This document shows, piece by piece, positions 1 to 8,193 of a DNA stretch of 64,000 nt (position 1 is the first letter of the stretch; each line of letters begins with the position of its first letter). A model generated the notes under the pieces. It saw only the letters and a list, made by a program, of their open reading frames with translations. It was not told the DNA's origin and did not search any database. The translations under genes were made by a program, and so were the position numbers. Source of the DNA: Paraglaciecola psychrophila 170 (GTDB taxonomy: Bacteria > Pseudomonadota > Gammaproteobacteria > Enterobacterales > Alteromonadaceae); the NCBI RefSeq assembly GCF_000347635.1, contig NC_020514.1, positions 3,782,001 to 3,846,000 of the forward strand, written 5' to 3'.

Positions 1-860
1 TAGAGAACCTCAAGGATGACCAAGTTTCAGGTACACTGAAACTAAGTTATCAACCAAACCGTGACACTCTGTTATATGCATCATACGGTACTGGCTACAA
101 ATCTGGCGGCACAAACACTGACCGTATTGCTGAAGGTTTTAATCCAATATTTGACGCTGAGACTTCTGAATCTTTCGAATTAGGTATTAAGAAAGACTTC
201 CGTGAATATGATTTTCGTATCAATGCTGCAGCGCACTACACAACTGTTGAAGACTTTCAGGCTAACACATTTACAGGCGGGGGCTTTAATTTACAAAATG
301 CCGGTGACTATGAAATCTCTGGTTTCGAGGTTGAAGCAACTTGGTTGCCTGTAGATTCAGTTGAAGTTAACTTAGCTTGGGCATTTGTTGATGCAGAATA
401 TAAAACATTCTTAGCTGGAAACTGCTGGGTTGCCTATACATGGCATACCGGGATCGATGATCCAGGTCGTAAAAATGCAGGCGACTCTTTCTGTAATCGC
501 TCAGGTGATAGACCTGGTGGCGAGCCTAAGAACTATGCAGTGATAAGTGTGAAAAAAGACTTTGAATTATCCGATGGCGTTTATAGTTATATTCAAGGTG
601 ATTTCAGCCACACCAGCGAAGTCATCTTAGACGGCAGTAACGACCCTTATGCTATTCAAGATAGTTACAATGTGGTTAACCTAAGATTCTTTATGAACTT
701 TGAAGAAATGGATATGGATGTGGTTATTTGGGCCCGTAACTTACTTGACGAAGAGTATATCAACCGCACTAACTTCAATACACCTATTCAGGACGGTAAG
801 TTAAACGCGTATATGGCTGAGCCAGCCACGTTTGGTGTGACAGTTAAGAAACGCTTTTAA
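1..860 (+). CDS. TonB-dependent receptor, C-terminal part (5' end outside window)
   Basis: The reading frame is open from base 3, well upstream of the first internal Met, so this is the tail of a longer gene. The visible part is the C-terminal section of an outer-membrane TonB-dependent receptor barrel. It shows alternating aromatic beta-strand segments such as LLYASYGTGYKSGG, the strand SFELGIKKDF, the internal FEVEATW strand typical of late barrel strands, the NLLDEEY motif, and a terminal strand ending in KKRF with the required C-terminal Phe. Receptors of this type import substrates such as siderophores, vitamins or oligosaccharides using TonB energy. The plug domain is missing, so the substrate cannot be guessed. 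A second receptor follows in the same direction after a terminator, so the two are probably separate transcripts. Confidence 0.93.
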   Translation, partial: ENLKDDQVSGTLKLSYQPNRDTLLYASYGTGYKSGGTNTDRIAEGFNPIFDAETSESFELGIKKDFREYDFRINAAAHYTTVEDFQANTFTGGGFNLQNAGDYEISGFEVEATWLPVDSVEVNLAWAFVDAEYKTFLAGNCWVAYTWHTGIDDPGRKNAGDSFCNRSGDRPGGEPKNYAVISVKKDFELSDGVYSYIQGDFSHTSEVILDGSNDPYAIQDSYNVVNLRFFMNFEEMDMDVVIWARNLLDEEYINRTNFNTPIQDGKLNAYMAEPATFGVTVKKRF

Positions 861-886
861 TTAACACTAATCTAGCTAAATAATTT

Positions 887-912
887 AAAGCCGACATTTG
901 TCGGCTTTTTTT
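887..912 (+). terminator. Rho-independent terminator of the first TonB receptor gene
   Basis: An 8-bp GC-containing stem (AAGCCGAC / GTCGGCTT) with a 4-base loop starts 27 bases after the stop codon and is followed by a run of T. A near-identical hairpin follows the second receptor gene. Confidence 0.85.
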
Positions 913-1196
913 ATCTAAAAACAGCAACCTTAGCAGTCATTATGCTGCAGCTTCAATTAATACCCGCCTCGTTAAATACCAATTTAAATAATTACCCAAA
1001 TATTTATAACGAAAACAGCACTCGCAACTCACATTTATAACTGAGCGCTATTTTGTCTAATCACATAATTAAATTAACAAAATAACAACAACGGTAACAA
1101 TTTATTTACTTTTGAAGTACTCTAATAAAGTTACAGGTCTAATGAGTGAATATTTTTGGCTTTATAGCCGATCGGGAATTCACTGTTTGGCATTTG

Positions 1197-1202
1197 TATA
1201 AT
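1197..1202 (+). promoter_or_regulatory. Possible -10 box before the second TonB receptor gene
   Basis: A perfect TATAAT lies 28 bases before the start codon and is preceded directly by TG. No convincing -35 box is seen at the right spacing. The rest of the 914-1230 gap is AT-rich and holds no recognisable gene. Confidence 0.35.
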
Positions 1203-1230
1203 AAAAGAGTCAAATGAGAGGAAGAAATCA

Positions 1231-3711
1231 ATGAATAAAAATACTTTCCATAATTTCCCACAAGCAAACAAAATATTTCAAAAAACACTCTTAGTTTCAG
1301 CGATATTAGGCGCGTTAAGTGCGACGTCCTTGCAAGCCCAAGAAAGCGATACTAATGACGCCGATGATGGAGGTATTGAAAGGATATTCGTTACTGCATC
1401 TAAGCGACAGACCGGTTTACAACAAACCCCAATAGCGGTCACAGTAACCAGCGGCGAAACAATAGAACAAGCCAAAGTACTGGATATCGGTGATTTACAG
1501 GTATTGGTTCCCACTTTGAGGGTCACACCGTTACAGCGTTCGACTAATACTAACTTTGCCATACGTGGATTTGGCAACGGCACCAACAATACCGGTATTG
1601 AACCTTCAGTAGGGATTTTCATAGACGGCGTTTACCGTTCTCGTGCAGCCGCCCAAATTGGCGATTTACCCAGACTTCAACAAGTAGAAGTATTAAGTGG
1701 CCCACAAAGTACTCTCTTTGGTAAAAATGCTTCCGCAGGTGTGATTAGTGTTCGTACCGAAGCTCCTTCCTACGATTTCGAAGGAAAAGTAGAAGCTGGG
1801 ATTGGCAATTATAATCAGCGACAACTGCGCGGCTATATATCCAATGGTATTACTGATGAACTTGCTTTCAGCCTGTCCGGTGGTATAAATACGCGCGATG
1901 GTTACACAGACAGTCTTGTTGGGCTTGATAAGATAAATGACCGAGACCGCTGGAACCTGCGTGGACAGATGCTTTATGAGCCAATGGAAGATGTGAAATT
2001 CCGCTTAATTGCCGACTACAGTGAAATTGACGAAATCTGTTGTACTACCGCCGGTTTTGAAAATGGCCCTACAGCATTAGCGATTCAAGCTCTGGGTGGC
2101 ATAGTGACTGACGATGCAGACCCGTTTTCTTTTGAATCAGCGTTAAATGCTAGTCCACACGATACAGTGGAAGACGGTGGTATATCCTTGCAAGCCGACA
2201 TCGACTTTGATGACTTTGCGTTTACCTCTATCACCGCTTTTCGTAACAACGAATCTGATTACATAAATGACGTTGATTTTACTTCTTTGGATATTCTTAG
2301 AGAAACGGCTGCCACCAAAATTGAAACATTTACACAGGAATTTCGCCTCACATCTAACGGCGACAATAAACTCGACTGGATGATCGGTGGATTTTACTTT
2401 GACGAAAAAGTAACGACTGGCGACGACTTAATTTATGGCGACTTAGTCAGAACTTACTTCGACGTATTACTCTCCTTTGATCCTGCCACAGCGGGTATAC
2501 TTGGTACCCTTGAAGGATTATTCCCTGCCCTTAATGAAGGTGATATTTTTAAGGCAAATACCTCCATAGTGACAGACTTCACTCAGCAAAATGATGCCTA
2601 TTCATTTTTTGTTAACTTGGATTATCATCTAACAGAAGACTTCACCGCCACATTGGGTGTGAGTTATACCAAGGATGAAAAAGAAATTACAGTCAAGCAG
2701 CAAAACAACGATTTACTTTCTCAAGTGGATTTTGACGCTGACCTCACTGTTTTTGGTGCCACCTTAGTGCAGGTAGGCTTTCCAGCCGCCGCTATTGGCG
2801 GTTTAAAAGCCCTTCAGTTTCAACCGCAAATGCTTGAACTGCCTAATCCTGTGGAAGCTAACACCAGCGATGATGACAAAATTACATGGTCGCTTCGTGG
2901 CGCATATACACTCAATAAAAATGTTAACTTCTTTGCTACAGCAGCAACGGGGTTCAAAGCCACGTCATGGAACCTGTCCCGTGACACCCGTCCCTTTGCT
3001 AGTGATGCAACAGCTATTGCTGCAAATAGCAGTTTAGTTCTTCCCAATCAAGGATATGGTACCCGATTTGCGAGCCCAGAAAAGGCTACTGTATATGAAT
3101 TAGGTATTAAGACTAGCTTCCGAAATGGTGCATTTAGTGCCACGATTTTTAACCAGACTATTGAAGGTTTTCAATCCAGCATATTTGTAGGAACGGGCTT
3201 TGTACTCTCCAATGCTGGGGAACAGAATACAGTGGGTATCGAATTTGATTCTATCTACCGTCCCACTGACAACATATCATTGACATTTGCAGGTACACTT
3301 CTTGACCCCGAGTATGTTTCGTTCGTTAATGGCACAGATGAGAATGGTCCTGCAGATTTATCCGGTACCACAGTCCCAGGTGTTCATGAGCAAAGTATCG
3401 TTGCTGGTATTACTTATGATTTAGAGTTTGACAACGGTATATATGGTTACCTGCGCACCGATTATATCTATGAAAGTGATGTTAGGGTTGTTGGAAATAT
3501 TCCAGATACTGTAAGACGTGAAGTCAGCACATTTAATGCAAGCGCTGGTCTAAATTTCGAAAACGGATTGATGCTTCAAGTTTACGTACGTAACCTTAAT
3601 AATGATGAATATTTTCTGACATCTTTCCCACGTCCAATTCAGACTGGCAGTATTCAGGTTTACCCAAATCAGCCAAGAACATTTGGCGCAAGTATCGCTT
3701 ATGAATTTTAA
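1231..3711 (+). CDS. TonB-dependent receptor
   Basis: This is a complete 826-residue outer-membrane receptor. It begins with a Sec signal peptide (cleavage probably after LQAQ, near residue 36), followed by a short acidic linker and a TonB-box-like ERIFVTASKRQ (about residues 50-60). The plug domain follows, with the conserved VEVLSGPQSTLFGKNASAG stretch near residues 150-170, then a large 22-strand barrel ending in IAYEF with terminal Phe. The start ATG follows a GAGAGGAAG ribosome site. The plug type is common in marine Alteromonadales receptors annotated as iron-complex or carbohydrate importers; the actual ligand is not readable. No sugar-utilisation genes stand next to it. The downstream neighbour is a glutathione peroxidase with its own leader. 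Confidence 0.95.
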   Translation: MNKNTFHNFPQANKIFQKTLLVSAILGALSATSLQAQESDTNDADDGGIERIFVTASKRQTGLQQTPIAVTVTSGETIEQAKVLDIGDLQVLVPTLRVTPLQRSTNTNFAIRGFGNGTNNTGIEPSVGIFIDGVYRSRAAAQIGDLPRLQQVEVLSGPQSTLFGKNASAGVISVRTEAPSYDFEGKVEAGIGNYNQRQLRGYISNGITDELAFSLSGGINTRDGYTDSLVGLDKINDRDRWNLRGQMLYEPMEDVKFRLIADYSEIDEICCTTAGFENGPTALAIQALGGIVTDDADPFSFESALNASPHDTVEDGGISLQADIDFDDFAFTSITAFRNNESDYINDVDFTSLDILRETAATKIETFTQEFRLTSNGDNKLDWMIGGFYFDEKVTTGDDLIYGDLVRTYFDVLLSFDPATAGILGTLEGLFPALNEGDIFKANTSIVTDFTQQNDAYSFFVNLDYHLTEDFTATLGVSYTKDEKEITVKQQNNDLLSQVDFDADLTVFGATLVQVGFPAAAIGGLKALQFQPQMLELPNPVEANTSDDDKITWSLRGAYTLNKNVNFFATAATGFKATSWNLSRDTRPFASDATAIAANSSLVLPNQGYGTRFASPEKATVYELGIKTSFRNGAFSATIFNQTIEGFQSSIFVGTGFVLSNAGEQNTVGIEFDSIYRPTDNISLTFAGTLLDPEYVSFVNGTDENGPADLSGTTVPGVHEQSIVAGITYDLEFDNGIYGYLRTDYIYESDVRVVGNIPDTVRREVSTFNASAGLNFENGLMLQVYVRNLNNDEYFLTSFPRPIQTGSIQVYPNQPRTFGASIAYEF

Positions 3712-3734
3712 CTAAGCATTTAACATCAACATTA

Positions 3735-3755
3735 AAGTCGACATCTGTCGGCTTT
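3735..3755 (+). terminator. Rho-independent terminator of the second TonB receptor gene
   Basis: The stem AAGTCGAC / GTCGGCTT (one G-U pair) with loop ATCT is followed by T5, 24 bases after the stop codon. It is nearly the same sequence as the terminator at 887-912, which suggests that the two receptor genes share an origin by duplication. Confidence 0.8.
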
Positions 3756-3831
3756 TTAATACCTGAAATAATAGAAAGTGATCCATAAAGCCATCTCAAC
3801 AACTAAACACCAATAGGAACACAATTTCATC

Positions 3832-3871
3832 AATCAACCCCAAACGATAAATGCATGGTTTGGGGTTGATT
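3832..3871 (+). promoter_or_regulatory. Strong hairpin in the leader of the glutathione peroxidase gene
   Basis: Perfect 14-bp inverted arms (AATCAACCCCAAAC at 3832-3845 and its complement at 3858-3871) enclose a 12-base loop that itself contains ATGCAT. The structure ends 17 bases before the start codon. It lacks a T-run on the plus strand, so it is not a normal terminator. It could be an mRNA-stability or translation-control hairpin, or a dimeric protein binding site. Confidence 0.6.
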
Positions 3872-3888
3872 AAAAAAGGCACAAAATA

Positions 3889-4449
3889 ATGAAGTCATTA
3901 ATTAACATTAAAACCATCGTTGCTATTGCGTTATTATCAGTTACCTCTGTTAGTACCCATGCCGCCGAGTGTCCAGATTTACTCAAGTTTGTAAAACGTA
4001 AACTTAACTCACAAGACACAGTCAATATGTGTGATGCCTATCAAGGCAAGACGATTTTATTTGTGAATACTGCCAGTTACTGTGGTTTTACTCCGCAGTT
4101 TGAAGGTCTAGAGACTCTATATAGCAAATACCAAGACAAGGGATTTGTAGTACTGGGGTTCCCGTCGCATGACTTTAACCAAGAAGATAAAAGTGAAGTC
4201 AAAACAGGGCAAATTTGTCGTTTAACCTATGGGGTTAAATTCCCTATGTTTGAGGCGATGTCAGTTAAAGGTGATGATGTTGACCCTCTATACCGGATGT
4301 TAGCGAATAAATCTGGCCAAGCGCCGAAGTGGAACTTTTTTAAATATCTAATGGATAAAAATGGCAATGTTGTTAATGCTTATGCCTCAGCAGTAAAGCC
4401 TACAGATGAAGCATTAGTAGGTGATATTGAAAAAGCTCTGCAGTTATAA
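3889..4449 (+). CDS. Periplasmic glutathione peroxidase family protein
   Basis: This 186-residue protein has a signal peptide (cleavage near THA-AE, residue 26). The thiol peroxidase fold has the peroxidatic cysteine in NTASYCGFTPQ (Cys65) and the later KWNFFKYL motif that carries the conserved Trp and Asn. It would reduce hydroperoxides with thiol donors in the periplasm. The usual second active-site motif FPCNQF reads FPSHDF here, so the conserved catalytic Gln is replaced by Asp. That suggests altered activity or donor use. Two extra cysteines near the N-terminus (Cys28, Cys48) could form a disulfide. The family call is firm; the physiological substrate is unknown. Confidence 0.9.
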   Translation: MKSLINIKTIVAIALLSVTSVSTHAAECPDLLKFVKRKLNSQDTVNMCDAYQGKTILFVNTASYCGFTPQFEGLETLYSKYQDKGFVVLGFPSHDFNQEDKSEVKTGQICRLTYGVKFPMFEAMSVKGDDVDPLYRMLANKSGQAPKWNFFKYLMDKNGNVVNAYASAVKPTDEALVGDIEKALQL

Positions 4450-4465
4450 ATCACCATCGACATTT

Positions 4466-4521
4466 GAATTTTGAATTTTGAATTTTGAATTTTGAATTTT
4501 GAATTTTGAATTTTGAATTTT
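4466..4521. repeat. Eight perfect copies of a 7-bp tandem repeat (GAATTTT)
   Basis: Fifty-six bases consist of exactly eight head-to-tail GAATTTT units, starting 16 bases after the glutathione peroxidase stop codon. A 7-base unit is not a multiple of three, and the tract lies outside any gene. Such tracts are prone to slippage. Confidence 0.97.
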
Positions 4522-4874
4522 CACCTTGGTAAAATAATTATTAGTTGGCAAGGCTTTTGAGGAGTTTTTGCCAATTAAAACATTCGTAATATAACTTTTA
4601 GAGAATAGCTATTAGTAAAAATCACCAGCATTACTGCCGTTTATACCACAAAACCTAAAGGGCCAGGTGCTGTGTTGAAATATTTTGAAGTTCTGATTTG
4701 GATTGAAAATTTGTCCATGATCCAGACGAAAATCACTATAAACACGCCAAGTCGCAACAAAATAAAGGGCATTGAATTTTAATGAAGGAGTATCGAAATA
4801 CCGTTTGCATAGAGTGATTAGAGGTTATCTCCATTCACACTATTTGATGGTTAGTCGGTCCAGAAAATCACATT
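4522..4874. other. Intergenic stretch without recognised gene
   Basis: There is no convincing coding frame, RNA gene or terminator between the 7-bp repeat and the convergent small gene. The sequence is AT-rich. Confidence 0.5.
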
Positions 4875-5159
4875 TTAACTTAGTGGTTGTACTTTATCTT
4901 CCAAGGTCACCGTTTGAGCATCCACACGGTCAATAATTTTAATGATGGTAGTTTGTACCGTCTCATCCTTACGAATGTCTGTTTCGCTATTAAAAGTTTC
5001 CAACATAGGTTCGGCATTTTCTTGTTCAATAAAACCCACTTCCACTTTTGTGGCTAACGCTTCACTAGGGCCGAAGTATTGAATACTGATCATCGGATAA
5101 CCATGAAAACCACGTTTAACCCGTTTGCTAATACGTTTTTGCGACTTGTCTAAGTTCAT
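4875..5159 (-). CDS. Conserved hypothetical protein with RGFHGYP motif
   Basis: This 94-residue protein is soluble and acidic towards its C-terminus, with no signal or membrane segment. The N-terminal part, KRGFHGYPMISIQYFGPS and ATKVEVGFIEQENAEP, resembles a widespread family of uncharacterised proteins that I recall from memory. Members of that family usually continue into a cysteine-containing C-terminal tail. Here the protein stops at about the point where that tail would begin, so it is either a short variant or a truncated one. It is divergent from rimO, with 159 bases between them. No function is known. Confidence 0.7.
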   Translation of the reverse strand: MNLDKSQKRISKRVKRGFHGYPMISIQYFGPSEALATKVEVGFIEQENAEPMLETFNSETDIRKDETVQTTIIKIIDRVDAQTVTLEDKVQPLS

Positions 5160-5257
5160 ATTTAGTACCGTGGTTCGATTTATAGTGGATTATGATAACG
5201 GCTAAAGCATCTAAGGGGTAAATTTTAAGTATGTATTCGATAAAAATATTATTGCCC

Positions 5258-5287
5258 CTGACGTAAAGCGACCACTTAACGTATAAT
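5258..5287 (+). promoter_or_regulatory. Probable sigma-70 promoter of rimO
   Basis: A CTGACG -35-like hexamer and a perfect TATAAT -10 are separated by 18 bases. The -10 box ends 31 bases before the rimO start codon. Confidence 0.5.
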
Positions 5288-5318
5288 AACTTTAATTATG
5301 TTTGTTTAAGATACTGTC

Positions 5319-6755
5319 ATGACTGTTGAAACGTTTACCCCCAATAAAACCACTACACTAGAAACCCCCATTAAAATATTAGAGGCAGACTCGCCTGTAC
5401 AAAAAACTAAAGGCACGCGCATTGGCTTTGTAAGCCTTGGCTGTCCTAAGAATTTAGTCGACTCAGAACGTATTTTGACACAGTTACGCACTGAAGGTTA
5501 TGACGTGGTGCCTACCTATAACGATTCAGACTTAGTGATTGTGAATACGTGTGGATTTATCGATTCGGCAGTTCAAGAATCGCTTGACACTATTGGTGAA
5601 GCTTTGGCCGAAAATGGCAAAGTGATAGTCACAGGGTGTTTAGGCATTAAAGAAGATGAAATACGTGAAGTACACCCCAATGTATTGGCGATCACTGGCC
5701 CCCATGCTTATGAAGAAGTGGTCAATCAAGTTCATCAACATTTACCTCAGCCTGAACATAATCCCTATTTGAATTTAGTACCGGATATTGGGATTAAACT
5801 TACGCCAAGGCACTATGCCTATCTGAAAATATCCGAAGGCTGTAATCACAGATGTACCTTTTGTATTATTCCTTCTATGCGTGGTGATTTAGTCAGTCGC
5901 CCTATTGGTAGCATTTTAGACGAAGCACAACGTTTGAAAAATGCAGGTGTAAAAGAGTTATTGGTGATTTCTCAAGATACCAGTGCTTATGGTGTAGATG
6001 TAAAAAACAAGACTGACTTTTGGAATGGCATGCCGGTCAAAACCGATATGAAATCACTGTGTGAAAAGCTCGGTGAAATGGGTATCTGGGTGCGTTTACA
6101 TTATGTGTATCCCTACCCTTCGGTAGATAAAATTATGCCCTTAATGGCTGAGGGTAAAATTTTGCCTTATTTGGATATTCCTTTCCAACATGCCAGCCCA
6201 CGTATTTTAAAACTCATGAAACGCCCGGCTGCGGCTGAACGCACTATGGATCGCATCAGAGCATGGCGTGAGGTGTGCCCAGATATTGTTATTCGTTCGA
6301 CCTTTATTGTGGGTTTCCCAGGTGAGACCGAAGAAGATTTTCAGATGTTGTTAGACTTTTTAGATGAAGCTCAACTGGACCGTGTAGGTTGTTTTAAATA
6401 TTCAGATGTAGATGGCGCAAAAGCAAACGATTTACCTGATCCAGTTAGCGAAGACCTCAAGCAGCTGCGTTATAACCGCTTTATGGAAAAGCAATCTGAA
6501 ATTAGCACCGCTAAATTACAAGCTAAAATCGGCCTAGAATATCAAGTCATTATTGATGAAGTAACGCCAGAAGGCGCAGTGGGTAGATGTTATGCCGATG
6601 CACCTGAAATAGATGGTAACGTACATTTAACTGACGAATTTGATGTAGAGCCCGGCGACATTATCTGGGCACAAATCATTCATAGTAACGAATACGATTT
6701 GTGGGCAGTAAAAGTGGACGACGACGAAGACGTTGAACTAACCGAAGAATTGTAA
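5319..6755 (+). CDS. rimO: Ribosomal protein uS12 methylthiotransferase RimO
   Basis: RimO adds a methylthio group to the conserved aspartate of ribosomal protein S12 (Asp89 in E. coli numbering). The 478 residues show the N-terminal methylthiotransferase domain starting at [17 protein letters not shown], with the three auxiliary-cluster cysteines at about residues 42, 78 and 107. A radical-SAM domain follows with the CNHRCTFC motif (about 175-182), and a C-terminal TRAM domain. The N-terminus is about 20 residues longer than in E. coli, with no other good start. It is followed after 12 bases by a DUF2721 gene, suggesting co-transcription. Confidence 0.97.
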   Translation: MTVETFTPNKTTTLETPIKILEADSPVQKTKGTRIGFVSLGCPKNLVDSERILTQLRTEGYDVVPTYNDSDLVIVNTCGFIDSAVQESLDTIGEALAENGKVIVTGCLGIKEDEIREVHPNVLAITGPHAYEEVVNQVHQHLPQPEHNPYLNLVPDIGIKLTPRHYAYLKISEGCNHRCTFCIIPSMRGDLVSRPIGSILDEAQRLKNAGVKELLVISQDTSAYGVDVKNKTDFWNGMPVKTDMKSLCEKLGEMGIWVRLHYVYPYPSVDKIMPLMAEGKILPYLDIPFQHASPRILKLMKRPAAAERTMDRIRAWREVCPDIVIRSTFIVGFPGETEEDFQMLLDFLDEAQLDRVGCFKYSDVDGAKANDLPDPVSEDLKQLRYNRFMEKQSEISTAKLQAKIGLEYQVIIDEVTPEGAVGRCYADAPEIDGNVHLTDEFDVEPGDIIWAQIIHSNEYDLWAVKVDDDEDVELTEEL

Positions 6756-6767
6756 AAGGACTTAGCT

Positions 6768-7220
6768 ATGTCTTCATCCGTTACCGACCTTGCCCAAGTC
6801 ATCCAAATCGTGGTGGCACCTGTATTTATGTTAACTGGTATAGCTGGCTTTTTAAATGTTATGTCGGGACGGTTAGGAAGGATTGTTGATAGAGCGCGTA
6901 TAATGGAGCGCCGTGTAAGTACAATTAAGAACCCAGAATTTTTAGAACAATCAGAAAATGAATTAAAAAACATATGGCGCAGGATCAAACTGATTAATCG
7001 CTCAATTGGCTTATGTACCGCCTCTGCTTTGTTTGTATGCGCTGTAGTGGTGTTCTTGTTTTTGGGTGATTTATTGTTGTTTGACTTGAGTAAATTGATA
7101 GTCACACTGTTTGTCATTGCACTGTTTTTATTGATATTTGCCTTACTGACTTTTTTAAAAGAAGTACAGCTAGCCACGCGAACATTGCAAATGGGTAAAG
7201 AAAAAATCTTTGATGAATGA
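6768..7220 (+). CDS. DUF2721 family membrane protein
   Basis: This 150-residue protein opens with a hydrophobic segment (VIQIVVAPVFMLTGIAGFL) and then the family signature SGRLGRIVDRAR. Two adjacent transmembrane helices follow (about residues 78-125) and a short charged tail. This arrangement matches the DUF2721 family of inner-membrane proteins of unknown role. It starts 12 bases after rimO and probably shares its transcript. Its stop lies 2 bases from the stop of the convergent AEC transporter, leaving no room for a terminator between them. Confidence 0.85.
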   Translation: MSSSVTDLAQVIQIVVAPVFMLTGIAGFLNVMSGRLGRIVDRARIMERRVSTIKNPEFLEQSENELKNIWRRIKLINRSIGLCTASALFVCAVVVFLFLGDLLLFDLSKLIVTLFVIALFLLIFALLTFLKEVQLATRTLQMGKEKIFDE

Positions 7221-7222
7221 CG

Positions 7223-8158
7223 CTATACCCATTGCATTTGACGCAGTAAAAACAACCCTAATGTTGAGCTAACAATCGACATAAAAGTACTGCCAGCTAT
7301 AATTGCCGCTGTTAGATGATAATCGCCACCAATACTTCTGACCATTGGATAGGCGGCAGCGGCAGTAGGTGCAGCGGTCATCATAAATAGTACTCCAAGT
7401 TCATCACCCCTTAGCCCAAAATAAAAACCCAACCCCGTGGCTACAAAAGGTATAAACACAATTTTACTGCTTATTGCCCAATACAATAAGCGAGAAGAAC
7501 GAAACTCTTGCCAACGAATAGTCGCACCTACACATAACAATGCCAAAGGTAGGGTCATGCTGGCGAGATAGTTACCCGTGTCTAACAGCAAACTAGGTAA
7601 TTGAATAGGTAACAAAGCCGCCATTATTGCTAACGAAATAGCTATCGCTAGAGGATTGGTAAACACGCTGCGGGTTACCTCTTGTATGCTTGGCGTTTTT
7701 TCTTGATGATAATACAAGGTTAATATAGAAAATATGTTTAATGGCACCACCAGCACAGCTAAATACATCGACGCGATAGCCAAGGCTGACTCACCAAAAG
7801 CATTCACTGACAGCGCTAAACCTATGATCGCCATATTTCCTCTACAGGCACCTTGCACAAAAGCCCCTCTGGAAAATTTATTTGCGATGCCATAAGCTAT
7901 AAAATGGAAAATGATAAATGCAACCGTCATCACACTAGCAGCAAAAACAATCAAAAACGTAGGAAAGTGATCGGTTAAATTAGTGGTAGCAATATTAACA
8001 AACAATAAGCAAGGCAACGTGAGGTTAAATACCAAGTCTGAGCCAGTCTTAGCAAAGTCGTCTGTTATCCAGCCGATTCGTTTTAACAAAATACCTAACC
8101 CAATGATTAGACTAATAGGAAGTGTTACGTCTAAGGCATAAACTAACGAGTCAAACAC
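7223..8158 (-). CDS. AEC (auxin efflux carrier) family transporter
   Basis: This 311-residue integral membrane protein has about ten hydrophobic helices arranged as two similar halves. It has the family's N-terminal GLGILLKRIGWI and the helix-breaking polar stretches LTLPCLLFVNI and MTAAPTAAAAYPMVRS expected of the crossover region. AEC proteins of bacteria move small organic acids such as malate or malonate, or other anions; the substrate here is not predictable. It reads away from tamB-tamA in the same orientation, 35 bases downstream of tamB, so it could be part of that transcript. Confidence 0.9.
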   Translation of the reverse strand: MFDSLVYALDVTLPISLIIGLGILLKRIGWITDDFAKTGSDLVFNLTLPCLLFVNIATTNLTDHFPTFLIVFAASVMTVAFIIFHFIAYGIANKFSRGAFVQGACRGNMAIIGLALSVNAFGESALAIASMYLAVLVVPLNIFSILTLYYHQEKTPSIQEVTRSVFTNPLAIAISLAIMAALLPIQLPSLLLDTGNYLASMTLPLALLCVGATIRWQEFRSSRLLYWAISSKIVFIPFVATGLGFYFGLRGDELGVLFMMTAAPTAAAAYPMVRSIGGDYHLTAAIIAGSTFMSIVSSTLGLFLLRQMQWV

Positions 8159-8193
8159 AGCAGTTGATCCTTTGAGTAACCGATAAAACTAGG

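Noticed and set aside
6680..7177. 165-codon minus-strand frame
   Set aside because: It is antisense to the DUF2721 gene and the end of rimO; product rich in Asn, Lys and Ser without a domain.
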